DNA from: Candidatus Peregrinibacteria bacterium
Lineage (GTDB): Bacteria; Patescibacteriota; Gracilibacteria; UM-FILTER-43-11
Length of the DNA: 12,627 bases
Direction of reading: 5' to 3'
Assembly (NCBI GenBank): GCA_016927155.1
Contig: JAFGNE010000050.1
Span: forward strand, 1 to 12,627
Positions 1-7,743 of the stretch are shown here, piece after piece (positions within the stretch are counted from its first letter, which is position 1; every line of letters starts with the position of its first letter). The position numbers and the translations under genes are program-made. Below the pieces are notes generated by a model, which saw only the letters and a program-made list of their open reading frames with translations, searched no databases and was not told the DNA's origin.

Positions 1-26
1 AAAATGCTTAATTCTTCTCCGCTGCG

Positions 27-121
27 CTTCGCAAAATTTGCGCATTTTTATCCTCGCTTAAGTCACCCTCGGCTAGACGCTCGGGCTTCTTTCGTTTCGG
101 GACGTGTTTCTCGCTTCTTTG
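27..121. repeat. Degenerate ~95-bp repeat module, copy A
   Basis: This is the first of two similar modules in the 250 bases downstream of the tmRNA. It opens with CTTCGCAAA at 27 and ends with a 26-base block at 96-121. That block matches the end of copy B (227-252) at 25 of 26 positions (GGGAC versus GGGGC). The middle parts are only loosely similar (GC-rich, with clustered CGCTTC and CTTCTTTC words). No promoter or credible start leads into an ORF here. The apparent frames are rich in Arg, Pro and Ser and run into tmRNA sequence, so I regard them as non-coding. The nature of the repeat is unknown. Confidence 0.55.
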
Positions 122-155
122 CCAAAAGGGAAACACTATCCTCAAAGAAAATTTT

Positions 156-252
156 CTTCGCAAATTTTCATTTCGGAGCCCTGCGCTCCGGCGGCCCTCG
201 CCACCTTGGGCCCGGGACGCCTGCGCTTCGGGGCGTGTTTCTCGCTTCTTTG
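156..252. repeat. Degenerate ~95-bp repeat module, copy B, abutting tmRNA 3' end
   Basis: This is the second copy, offset about 131 bp from copy A at its conserved right end. It starts with CTTCGCAAA and finishes with the shared 26-base block at 227-252, which overlaps the last two bases of the tmRNA CCA end (251-254). Inside it, CGGAGC (174-179) and GCTCCG (185-190) form a perfect 6-bp hairpin. An AT-rich 8-bp inverted repeat (147-154 with 162-169) overlaps its left edge. Either hairpin might help end tmRNA transcription, but neither is followed by a convincing T-run. Confidence 0.5.
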
Positions 253-678
253 GTGGAGATGGCGGGAGTCGAACCCGCGTCCAAGGGTGGAGCCAAAAAG
301 TTTCTACAATCATGTCCCGTTTCGGGTTTTCGTCGGCGGGATCAGGAACGGGCGAAGAGCGCCGCCGCTTAGCCTTGTTATTTTTGGTCGTTCCTTCCTA
401 AGGCGGCGGAATAAACGCTTGGCCTGCTAATCACGCCCTTTCAGGTCAGCAGGTGTCGCCTGAAGGACGTGGCCGCGAAATGGCGGCCTTAATTAAGCGG
501 CCATGGCATAGGAGCCGTCGATAGGAGCATAAGCTAATACCGGGGCCTCTTTGCTGGCGCTTAAAGATCTATAATTGTTGGCAATTATAATTGCGCTGGA
601 CTAATTTCTGCCAGACAGCGCGATGGCAGGATTGCGGCTCAGTGACGAATCCATCCTTGTCAAAGCCAATGCATCCCC
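251..678 (-). ncRNA. ssrA: tmRNA (transfer-messenger RNA)
   Basis: This RNA rescues stalled ribosomes: it acts first as an alanine-tRNA mimic, then as a short message that adds a degradation tag. Read on the minus strand, the 5' end (678 downward) begins GGGGATG and pairs over 7 bp with CATCTCC just before the encoded ACCA at 254-251. The T-arm GCGGG-TTCGACT-CCCGC lies at 278-262. A tag frame ends ...SYAMAA followed by TAA (495-493), matching the usual small nonpolar C-terminus recognised by ClpXP-type proteases. The conserved TAGTC lies at 603-599, just before the tag frame. The frame stays open for about 29 codons from GCC at 582, or 33 from GCA at 594, which is long compared with the ~10-codon E. 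coli tag. GC-rich helices after the TAA fit the downstream pseudoknots. I am confident of the RNA; the exact resume codon is unclear. Confidence 0.95.
581..594. repeat. 14-bp perfect palindrome at tmRNA resume site
   Basis: GCAATTATAATTGC is its own reverse complement and sits just after the TAGTC that normally precedes the tmRNA resume codon. In the RNA it could form a small hairpin or a dimer contact at the point where translation should resume. This region is usually single-stranded in known tmRNAs. Confidence 0.6.
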
Positions 679-699
679 ATGGTTTGAAAGAACAGGTTT

Positions 700-727
700 A
701 TTATAACCTTTTTAGAGTTGACAGCAA
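700..727 (-). promoter_or_regulatory. Promoter of tmRNA
   Basis: On the minus strand, TTGCTG (727-722), 16 nt, then a perfect TATAAT (705-700). Transcription would start near 693, leaving a leader of about 15 nt to be removed, presumably by RNase P, to give the mature end at 678. The -35 box overlaps the -35 box of the opposing promoter. Confidence 0.65.
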
Positions 728-746
728 TAGAATATAGTGCTATTTT
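718..746 (+). promoter_or_regulatory. Promoter of the 963-aa receiver protein gene
   Basis: TTGACA (718-723), 17 nt, TATTTT (741-746): a consensus -35 box at ideal spacing with a fair -10. The start point would be near 753, giving a leader of about 25 nt that contains AGGG (765-768). A second TATAAT at 759-764 overlaps the leader but has no -35 at the right distance. Confidence 0.55.
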
Positions 747-776
747 TTTATACCCCTATATAATAGGGTAAGTATT

Positions 777-3668
777 TTGTTGCTGAATATGGAAAACGGA
801 TCCTTGGAATGGAAAAACCTTAAGGTGCTTGTTGTAGATGATAATCATGTTGTCTTTAGGTTATTCCAAAAGTTCCTGCAACAATTAGGTGTTTCCCCTG
901 GTAACATTTCTTTCGCTTCAAACGCGGAGGAGGCTTTAGAAATCTTCCGTTCCGCGCGCGCGGAAATCCATGTGGTCATTTGTGATAAAACCCTTTCGCC
1001 GCCAGGATTTGATTTTACCGGTTTGGGAGACGAGGTTCCCTCAAAAGGGATTGAGTTTTTCCGCCAGATCCAAGGGGAACGACAAGGCATCAAGGGTATT
1101 TTGACTACCGGTTATGAGCTTTCTCCGGAAGAGAAGAATGACATGCTCCAGTTGGGTTTTTCCGGTTTTTATTCGAAACAGGGTAAAGATTTTGATAGTT
1201 TTAAAACGGCCTTGGGCGAATGCCTGGCACATGAGGATAAACCTTTTGATAATACACAAGCTTTTTCCCCTCCGGAGCCGTCCGCTGTTTTTGCAGGCGC
1301 TGAAGAAAGGGCACGGAGGCATCTTGAACACCATATCGCAAATTATAGTGAAGCGTTTCGTGAGCTGGCTACGCGGGCCCTAGAAGACCATTCCGATCCT
1401 ATGGGAGGGGCGGCTAATCCGTTTACAAAAGAAAAAGTGGCCGGCCTCAAAAAACCTTATCAGCGCGTCCACCCCAATCCTTCCGATGTGTTTTTGGAGT
1501 CTTCAGAAAATGTTTTCCGATATACCCAGCTCCTTTCCCTTTCAGATTGGCAGGTGGATAGGGGGGTGGCGAAGGCGGAAAAACTTTGGGGTATCCATGA
1601 TTTTCCGGGGCTTGCCGCGGCCGTTGCCGGATTTTGCGGGCCTGAACATCCAGGGGGCAAACCTGTTGTGCTTTGCCTTGGCCCCGGCGATGGCCAGATC
1701 ATGGTTGACCTGAAAAACGATCAGGTTACAGCGGGCATGGAACACGTGGGGCTGGCCAATGCCTGGTTTATCGCGCCGGAACGTTTTCTGGGATGTGCCC
1801 TTTTGCCGCAAAAAGATGAATCGGTCGCCGCGGGATTAAAATGTTTCATCGCTGATCTTTCCACCATTCTTTTTAACGAATACGGGCTTGGAGGGCTTTT
1901 GACCGTGGAACTTGGCAATATGTTGGATGAAAACCAAATCCGGGAATTTCTCCTGAGCCTGCCGAAGGAAAAACCCCTCAAGATGTATGCAGAAGGCAAA
2001 AAACGCGTTTTCCGCGCCAGGGAATTCCCCAAAGATACTCCCGGCTATGTCAGCGAGGCCGCCCGCCCTTATTTTGCTCATTACATCAATGACCCTGTCG
2101 GTTTCCTTCGGCAGTATTTCGCCCCGACACTTTCTTCTATGGAAGTGATGGATAAAGGAAAAATCGTTGATGAACAGGAGGCAAAAATTATGGAAATCCT
2201 CCCGGATATTCCCGCCTATTTTATTACTCCTGTCCGCCGCCTGGTCCATCGTGCGAACTGCCGGGACGGCAAAGATTATTTTTTTGGGCAAGGTGACCAA
2301 AAGGCCGAGGAAGCAATTAAGTTGGCTTACGCTTCCCTCCTGGATTCCATAGAGAAAGACGTTTCCCAAACCCCTAATCTGAGGGCCCTTCTCCATCATC
2401 ACCAGCCCCATGGCGTACAGGAAGCCCATTTCCGTGCCCTGAATGACGCCATACCTGGAAACAGCTCCCGTTTTGTTATGGCCCATGAGAGCCGGGCTTT
2501 TTCCCATCTTCACGATTCCGTTTTCCAGAAAGCCGTTAACGAAATCCTGATCCGGCTTAGGCCGGGAGGAGTTTTCGTCCTTGACGGGGTCAATGAATCT
2601 TACACGCGCCATATCCGCATCAATGAATTGCGTAACCTGGAAATTTTTTTTGGCGATGAATATAAATTTTCAATCGTGGGGGACCCCCAAGAACAGGAAG
2701 TGCGCTCTGTCATCATCCGAAGGGGGAAAAACGTCCGTGACGAATGGGATTTTCTTCCGGCAGACGAGATCAAAAGACATCTCCATGAAGGTATGAAATT
2801 TATATCCCTTTTCTCTTTCGAATCGGTTTATTCCCGCGCGGCTTTTCGCGACCTTATCGTCAAAAAGGTCAAATGGGGCCTGTTCCAGGAAATGCTGAGG
2901 GAAATCGCGGAAGGCAAAGAGGAGGGGAATTTGTACAATGTTTGGAGGATAAGAAAATTCGGCGGCATGCAGGAAATCATCAATGCCCTTATGGCCGCTT
3001 TTTTCAAGCATGGCTTTGATGCCACCAGCCTTTTTGCCAATCTCCAAATCACTTCCCGTCTGGCTAACCATTTACGTTTACAAAGGAAACAGGAAATTGT
3101 TTCCGGGATTCCTTCCTCCTCCCTGCCGGAACAATATAAGGACGCGCCGCCTTTAGCGCTCCTGGTCCGTGAGCTTAATAAACGGCTCAAAAAAATCAGG
3201 GCCAATTTGCTGTCCGCGTTGTCCATGGCCGAGAAACAGCTTGTCCATTTGGAGGACCATATTCGGGCAAAACACCACGATGAAAATTTGGATATTGACC
3301 TTCTGGAAGGTGATAATCCCTCCTGTATCGCCTTTTTCCACCAATTGAAAGACTCCATCATCCATGCGCGCCATTATACGACTTGTGAAACTTTAGGCGA
3401 TGTCCAGAAGGCTTCGGCGGACGCGGCCAGCCTGCTTGAGTCCGAAATACCGGAAAAAATCCTTGAAGAACTTAACGCTAACCGTTATACGCTTTCAAGT
3501 CTCGCTGATTCCGTACGCGCTTTCCAGGAAGCCCCTCCAGATGCCGCCGGCTCTCCTGATCTTTATCAGATGTCCTTTGATGACTGTTTCATTTCTCCGT
3601 CTTCACCGCCAAAAAAATCCGAAAGCGGAGAAGAAGATGATGACGATGGCGGCCCTGGAAAAAATTGA
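777..3668 (+). CDS. Receiver-domain protein with large unrecognised, possibly methyltransferase-like body
   Basis: The protein is 963 aa. Residues ~14-140 form a response-regulator receiver with all key residues: acidic pair D21/D22, phospho-acceptor D70 (in VICDKT), T110/T111 and K134. It should accept phosphate from a histidine kinase such as the one encoded next. The rest matches no family I can name. LCLGPGDGQ (299-307) resembles the SAM-binding glycine motif of class I methyltransferases, and LRPGGVFVLDG (594-604) resembles their post-motif III strand. These lie ~290 residues apart, too far for one normal domain, so the methyltransferase idea is tentative. Residues ~790-930 look helical, and the tail is acidic and probably disordered (a run of EEDDDD). 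No membrane segment is seen. The start is TTG at 777, 8 nt after AGGG; the ATG at 789 (residue 5) is a possible alternative. The gene is probably monocistronic or only weakly coupled to the kinase gene 94 nt downstream. Confidence 0.8.
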   Translation: MLLNMENGSLEWKNLKVLVVDDNHVVFRLFQKFLQQLGVSPGNISFASNAEEALEIFRSARAEIHVVICDKTLSPPGFDFTGLGDEVPSKGIEFFRQIQGERQGIKGILTTGYELSPEEKNDMLQLGFSGFYSKQGKDFDSFKTALGECLAHEDKPFDNTQAFSPPEPSAVFAGAEERARRHLEHHIANYSEAFRELATRALEDHSDPMGGAANPFTKEKVAGLKKPYQRVHPNPSDVFLESSENVFRYTQLLSLSDWQVDRGVAKAEKLWGIHDFPGLAAAVAGFCGPEHPGGKPVVLCLGPGDGQIMVDLKNDQVTAGMEHVGLANAWFIAPERFLGCALLPQKDESVAAGLKCFIADLSTILFNEYGLGGLLTVELGNMLDENQIREFLLSLPKEKPLKMYAEGKKRVFRAREFPKDTPGYVSEAARPYFAHYINDPVGFLRQYFAPTLSSMEVMDKGKIVDEQEAKIMEILPDIPAYFITPVRRLVHRANCRDGKDYFFGQGDQKAEEAIKLAYASLLDSIEKDVSQTPNLRALLHHHQPHGVQEAHFRALNDAIPGNSSRFVMAHESRAFSHLHDSVFQKAVNEILIRLRPGGVFVLDGVNESYTRHIRINELRNLEIFFGDEYKFSIVGDPQEQEVRSVIIRRGKNVRDEWDFLPADEIKRHLHEGMKFISLFSFESVYSRAAFRDLIVKKVKWGLFQEMLREIAEGKEEGNLYNVWRIRKFGGMQEIINALMAAFFKHGFDATSLFANLQITSRLANHLRLQRKQEIVSGIPSSSLPEQYKDAPPLALLVRELNKRLKKIRANLLSALSMAEKQLVHLEDHIRAKHHDENLDIDLLEGDNPSCIAFFHQLKDSIIHARHYTTCETLGDVQKASADAASLLESEIPEKILEELNANRYTLSSLADSVRAFQEAPPDAAGSPDLYQMSFDDCFISPSSPPKKSESGEEDDDDGGPGKN

Positions 3669-3697
3669 TTTGTTTTGTGTCCGCCTTCCCTTTTCCA

Positions 3698-3706
3698 TGT
3701 TAAAAT
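3698..3706 (+). promoter_or_regulatory. Extended -10 promoter upstream of histidine kinase gene
   Basis: TGTTAAAAT is an extended -10 (TG, one base, TAAAAT at 3701-3706) in the 94-nt gap before the kinase gene. No good -35 is at standard spacing (TTGTGT at 3675-3680 is 20 nt away), as is common when the TG extension is present. Transcription would start near 3713. Confidence 0.4.
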
Positions 3707-3762
3707 ACCTTTAAAGAAACAAACACAAACCCCTTCCGGTTGATTTTTTAATTAATCTGCCG

Positions 3763-6456
3763 ATGGAGCCCAAAATTTTTACCGCAAAAGCCGCAGGGAA
3801 AAAAATAATCCGCTTGAAAAAGCCGATTATTCTTGGCGCCCCGAAAGAGGTTTCCATGAGTGAAATCAAATTCCGGCGTTTAGTGGAAAACATGAATGAA
3901 GCGGTGTGGATGGGCGACGTGAACGAACGCACGATTTACGCGAACCCCAAGTTTTGCAAAATCATGGAATATACGCTTGAGGAAATGCTCGGGCGCGCAT
4001 CCTATGATTTTTGGACCCCTGAAAGCGCCGAAAGGGTCAGGAATGTTAATATTAGCCATCGCAAGGAGGGCATCAGTTCCAGCTATGAAGGTGACCTGCT
4101 TACCAAGTCCGGCAAAAAAATCCCCGTGCTCCTTTCCGGCACGCCTTTGCCTGATGGCGGCACGATCGGCATCATGACAGATTTAACGGAACTGAAGAAA
4201 AAAGAAAATGCCCTCAGGGAAAATGAACAGAAATACCGCGCCATTTTTGAAAATACGGGAACAGCCACCATCATCATTAATGAAAATAAATTCATTATTT
4301 TGGCCAATTCAGAATTTGAAAAAATGGCGGGCTACAAAAAAGAGCAAATCGAAAGCAAAAAGAAATGGACGGATTTTTTTGACAAAGATGAAGTGTCCCG
4401 TATGGGCCAATACCATACCCTCCGCCGAAAAGCTCCCGAAAGCGCCCCGCGCGATTATGAGACGCGTTTCGTCAACCATAAGGGTGAAGTGCGGAACGTG
4501 CATATGACCGTCGGCATGATTCCCGGCACCAAAAACAGTGTGGCTTCATTACTCGATATCACCGAGCGCAAACGTGCCGAGGAACTGCTGCGTTTTTCGG
4601 AAGAGCGCTATCGGTCCATGATCGACCAGTCTATGGTGGGGGTATGCATGTTCCAGGGCACGAAAATTTCTTTTGCCAACCAAAAAATCGCGAATATTTT
4701 CGGATATGATAATGGTTACGAACTTGTGGGTAAGGATATTGGAAAATTCCTGATTCCCGAGTCCAACCGGGTAGCCAAGAAGCTGACCCTGCTCCGCCAA
4801 AAAGGGCGCGATTTGCCTGAATTGGGCGAATATATCGGCCTTCGGAAAAACGGAAAAAAAATACAGCTGCAAACGTATTCCAAGCGTATTATCATTGGCG
4901 GAGAAGTCCATTCCCAAGTCCTTGTGGTCGACGTTACCGAAAAAAAACAGGTGGAGCGGGCGCTGGGCCAACGCATGAAAGAATTGGGTGTGATGCACCG
5001 CGCCCAGTCCCATATGCTGATGATCCGGCCTCTTTGCGATGTCCTTTGCGATATTTCCCGCGATATCGTCCATGCCCTGGAGTACCGTGATATGGCTTAT
5101 GCCCGTATTGTTTTTGACGGACGGGAATATAAATCCTGCCGCAAGTCCGCGCGTTTCCTCTATAAAATTGAAGAGCCTTTTATCATCCGCGGCGTGCGGC
5201 GCGGATTTTTACAGGTAGGGTACACCAAAAAAATTCCTTTCCCGGGGAAAAGCCCTTTTTCCGCCGAAGAACGCAAAGTGGTTGAAAGTGTCATGCGCCT
5301 GCTCATCAAACATATCCATAACCGCGAAATCCTGGAGCGTTACCAGAAAATCGTCAAAAAATCCGTCGCGGGGATTTATATCGTGGAAAAATCGATCATC
5401 CGTTACACTAACCCCAGCTTTTGCAAGATTTTCGGCATTTCCGAAAAAGAGGCGCTGGGCCAATCCATACGGCGGTTTGTTCCGGGTGGCCATTGCACCC
5501 GGCGTTTGCAGAAAAGCGCGAAAAACAGCTCCCGCTGTGAAGAAAAAGGCCTCCGAAAAGACGGTACCGCCATCGACGTGGACATCATCGCCCAGAAATT
5601 GGATTACCATGGCCGTTCCGGTATTATTGGGCGCGTCCATGATATTACGAAAATGAAAGCGGCCGAGGCGAAGATCCGGAATTTTAACCAGGAACTGCAG
5701 GCCACTGTGCGTGAAAAAACCCATCATTTGGAAGAGGCGAACCGCAGGCTCCGTTCCCTCAACGAGCTCAAAGACGAATTCATCGCCGTCACTTCACACG
5801 AATTGCGTTCGCCGCTCACTTCCATCCGCGGTTACCTTTCCTTTTTAATGGAAGAGGATACCTTAAAATGCCTGCCTCCGGAATCCCGCCAGTTCCTCGG
5901 CCGCGCTTATTCCAATGCCGAATCCCTGAACCACCTGGTTAATAACATCCTTGATGTTTCCCGCCTGGAAACAGGGCGTTTTGAAATCCAGAAATCGCCT
6001 ACCGATCTTGTCCGACTGATCAAAAGCGCGATAGAAGGCATCGCTTTCCAGGCGAATGAAAAAAAATTGAAACTGATTTTCCACCATCCGCGCCAAAAAG
6101 GCGGCCTTAAAATTCCCGCGGATCCCATCCGGCTTTCCCAGGTGATCCGCAACCTGCTTGATAACGCGATCAAATTCACCCTTCCGGGCCATTCGGTTAT
6201 TGTGGAAATAGTCCACGCCAAACCTTATGTCGTCTTTAAAGTCATTGACGAAGGTGTTGGCATACCGAAAGACAAAATCGGGCTCCTTTTCGGGAAATTC
6301 ATACAAATCAAGGACGGCGACACGCGTTACAAGGGGGGCGCAGGGCTTGGGCTTTTTATCTCAAAAAACATTGTTGAGCTTCATGGCGGCAAAATCACCG
6401 TGAAAAGCCAAAAACAAAAAGGCACAACGTTTACTGTCCAACTCCCCCTTTCTTAA
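3763..6456 (+). CDS. Soluble multi-PAS sensor histidine kinase
   Basis: This 897-aa kinase should autophosphorylate on histidine and pass phosphate to a receiver protein. Domains in order: PAS1 ~32-145, PAS2 ~154-268, PAS3 ~280-395, a GAF-like domain ~401-520 of the kind often found among PAS repeats, PAS4 ~526-640, a coiled coil ~640-673, HisKA with phospho-acceptor H679 in SHELRSPLTS, and HATPase_c ~780-895. The ATP lid region has an N-box (N797, N801), a G1 box D829-E-G-V-G833 and a G2 box G859-A-G-L-G-L864. No membrane span or signal peptide is visible, so it senses a cytoplasmic cue such as redox state, a ligand or light. There is no fused receiver. The response regulator gene starts 10 nt after the stop, so the two form a cognate pair. 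The start is uncertain: ATG 3763 has no ribosome site, while ATG 3856 is preceded by AAAGAGG at 5-nt spacing and begins right at PAS1. The 31 residues between them are basic. Confidence 0.93.
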   Translation: MEPKIFTAKAAGKKIIRLKKPIILGAPKEVSMSEIKFRRLVENMNEAVWMGDVNERTIYANPKFCKIMEYTLEEMLGRASYDFWTPESAERVRNVNISHRKEGISSSYEGDLLTKSGKKIPVLLSGTPLPDGGTIGIMTDLTELKKKENALRENEQKYRAIFENTGTATIIINENKFIILANSEFEKMAGYKKEQIESKKKWTDFFDKDEVSRMGQYHTLRRKAPESAPRDYETRFVNHKGEVRNVHMTVGMIPGTKNSVASLLDITERKRAEELLRFSEERYRSMIDQSMVGVCMFQGTKISFANQKIANIFGYDNGYELVGKDIGKFLIPESNRVAKKLTLLRQKGRDLPELGEYIGLRKNGKKIQLQTYSKRIIIGGEVHSQVLVVDVTEKKQVERALGQRMKELGVMHRAQSHMLMIRPLCDVLCDISRDIVHALEYRDMAYARIVFDGREYKSCRKSARFLYKIEEPFIIRGVRRGFLQVGYTKKIPFPGKSPFSAEERKVVESVMRLLIKHIHNREILERYQKIVKKSVAGIYIVEKSIIRYTNPSFCKIFGISEKEALGQSIRRFVPGGHCTRRLQKSAKNSSRCEEKGLRKDGTAIDVDIIAQKLDYHGRSGIIGRVHDITKMKAAEAKIRNFNQELQATVREKTHHLEEANRRLRSLNELKDEFIAVTSHELRSPLTSIRGYLSFLMEEDTLKCLPPESRQFLGRAYSNAESLNHLVNNILDVSRLETGRFEIQKSPTDLVRLIKSAIEGIAFQANEKKLKLIFHHPRQKGGLKIPADPIRLSQVIRNLLDNAIKFTLPGHSVIVEIVHAKPYVVFKVIDEGVGIPKDKIGLLFGKFIQIKDGDTRYKGGAGLGLFISKNIVELHGGKITVKSQKQKGTTFTVQLPLS

Positions 6457-6466
6457 TTTTTGCGTT

Positions 6467-6889
6467 ATGGCACACAATAAAAATCCTTTAAGCAATATCA
6501 AAGTCATGATTGTCGAAGACGACCGTGACATCTGCGAAATGTATTCCATCACGTTCATGAGGCGCGGTTTTACCGTTTACACGGCGCCCGACGGCAAGGC
6601 GGCCCTTGAAAAGCTGAAGCGCAGGGAGCCTGATATCCTGCTTCTGGATATCATGATGCCCAACATAGACGGTTACCAGGTGCTTAAAGAAATCCGCAAA
6701 AACGTCAAAAAGTATGTACCCGTCATCATGCTCACTAACTTGGATGCCACGCATTTTACCCAAAACGCCCAATTCGACGATATCGACGCCTATCTCATCA
6801 AATCCCATTACAGCCCTTCCGAAGTGGTGGATAAGACTATTGAAGTCCTTAAAGTGAACAAGCTGCTTGATGAATCGGTTGAAGTTTAA
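6467..6889 (+). CDS. Single-domain response regulator (CheY-like)
   Basis: This 140-aa protein is essentially one receiver domain. It has the acidic pocket E17-D18-D19, phospho-acceptor D61 in LLLDIMMPNIDGY, T90 in VIMLT and K112 in YLIKS, so it should be phosphorylatable. A short C-terminal helix follows (residues ~120-140), with no DNA-binding or enzymatic output domain. It lies 10 nt behind the histidine kinase gene and is its likely partner. With no effector of its own, it probably acts by protein contact or relays phosphate onward, conceivably to the partner-switch proteins downstream. No Shine-Dalgarno precedes the ATG, so translation may be coupled to the kinase gene. Confidence 0.93.
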   Translation: MAHNKNPLSNIKVMIVEDDRDICEMYSITFMRRGFTVYTAPDGKAALEKLKRREPDILLLDIMMPNIDGYQVLKEIRKNVKKYVPVIMLTNLDATHFTQNAQFDDIDAYLIKSHYSPSEVVDKTIEVLKVNKLLDESVEV

Positions 6890-6907
6890 GCCATTTTTTG
6901 GTATAAT
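6879..6907 (+). promoter_or_regulatory. Strong promoter of the partner-switch operon
   Basis: TTGAAG (6879-6884), 17 nt, TATAAT (6902-6907), with a TG extension (TGG at 6899-6901). The -35 lies inside the last codons of the response-regulator gene. The predicted start near 6914 leaves only about 12 nt before the GTG at 6926, so the message is nearly leaderless. This promoter makes the operon independently expressed. Confidence 0.75.
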
Positions 6908-6925
6908 AAAAAGATTAAAAATAAA

Positions 6926-7738
6926 GTGAATCGACAAACGTTCCAATTCACCGTTCCCGCCACGCTGCGCCTGTCGGCAATGGTCCGCAACATCGCGGAG
7001 GAAATTTTCTGCATGGCCGGTTTCAGCAAATCATGGTGCAGCCGCCTGAAACTCGTAGTCGATGAGCTTTTCATGAACGCGGTAAAATATGGTTCCACGG
7101 AGATGAAGAGCAAGGTGGAAATTGAAATTTTTTATGACGATACGGATGCGGGTTTTATGATTTCCGATGATGGTACCGGCACCCAACCGATGTCGGTTAA
7201 AGAGCTTAGAGCTACTATTGCGGCTAATGCCGACCATAATCAAATCACCAGTACGCATGGCCGCGGGCTGGCGCTTATCGCCAATTTATGGACGGACGGC
7301 TTTACCATTGACCAAGGCCCACAAGGGGGCATCCGCGTCTCTTTTACCAAAAAGATCGTGACCACCAACCCGCCTCCGCCTCCGCTTACAGAATTGGCTG
7401 TTGGAATGCATGTTCCCGCCCAGCCGCCTGCCGCTGAAGAAAAGCCAAAAGGCCCCGCTGTTACCGTGCGGCTGCAGGCCCTTTCGGACCAATACAACAT
7501 TGAAGAACTTTTTACGCCTGTTTTTGAACGGGCCCAAAGCATGCCGGAAGGTTCCGCGCTTACATTGGACCTTTCTGAGGTTGATTACATCAATAGCACG
7601 TTCGTGGGGCACTTGGCACAGGTTTACAATGTCCTCAGCAAAAAACACGGGACGGTAACGCTGGCAAAAGCCAACAAGGAAGTGAGAGATGTCCTGGATA
7701 TTGTCGGCCTTGGCCGCGTGATGACTTTAACCGCCTGA
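6926..7738 (+). CDS. RsbW-type HATPase kinase fused to a STAS domain
   Basis: This is a 270-aa two-domain protein. Residues ~4-143 are a GHKL ATPase of the RsbW/SpoIIAB anti-sigma kinase type: N-box E47-L-F-M-N51, G1 box D81-D-G-T-G85, and G2 box THGRGLA (110-116). No histidine phospho-acceptor domain is present, so it should phosphorylate Ser or Thr in a STAS protein. A proline-rich linker follows (~146-175, with PPPPP), then a STAS domain (~176-270) of the RsbV/SpoIIAA type, with DLSEVDYINSTFVG bearing S224/T225 at the phosphorylation site. Normally kinase and antagonist are separate proteins; here one chain holds both. The GTG start at 6926 has no Shine-Dalgarno but sits ~12 nt after the predicted transcription start and just before the first HATPase strand. 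It is first in an operon with the STAS and phosphatase genes (gaps of 5 and 2 nt). Confidence 0.9.
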   Translation: MNRQTFQFTVPATLRLSAMVRNIAEEIFCMAGFSKSWCSRLKLVVDELFMNAVKYGSTEMKSKVEIEIFYDDTDAGFMISDDGTGTQPMSVKELRATIAANADHNQITSTHGRGLALIANLWTDGFTIDQGPQGGIRVSFTKKIVTTNPPPPPLTELAVGMHVPAQPPAAEEKPKGPAVTVRLQALSDQYNIEELFTPVFERAQSMPEGSALTLDLSEVDYINSTFVGHLAQVYNVLSKKHGTVTLAKANKEVRDVLDIVGLGRVMTLTA

Positions 7739-7743
7739 TTTTT

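Noticed and set aside
4..430. ORFs on both strands covering the repeat region and tmRNA 3' half (for example 4-372 plus, 104-430 plus, 8-313 minus)
   Set aside because: They run through the tmRNA T-arm and CCA end, have biased Arg/Pro/Ser composition, and lack promoters or ribosome sites. They are typical false genes over stable RNA.
759..764. Perfect TATAAT just upstream of the TTG start at 777
   Set aside because: There is no -35 at 16-18 nt; it lies in the leader of the better TTGACA-17-TATTTT promoter and would leave almost no leader.
1836..2612. Minus-strand 258-aa ORF inside the 963-aa gene
   Set aside because: It is antisense to a gene with an intact receiver domain and good codon structure, has no recognisable domain, and no promoter.
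3728..3749. AACC/GGTT hairpin followed by a T-rich run between the 963-aa gene and the kinase gene
   Set aside because: The stem is only 4 bp, too weak to call a terminator; it would also lie downstream of the predicted kinase promoter.
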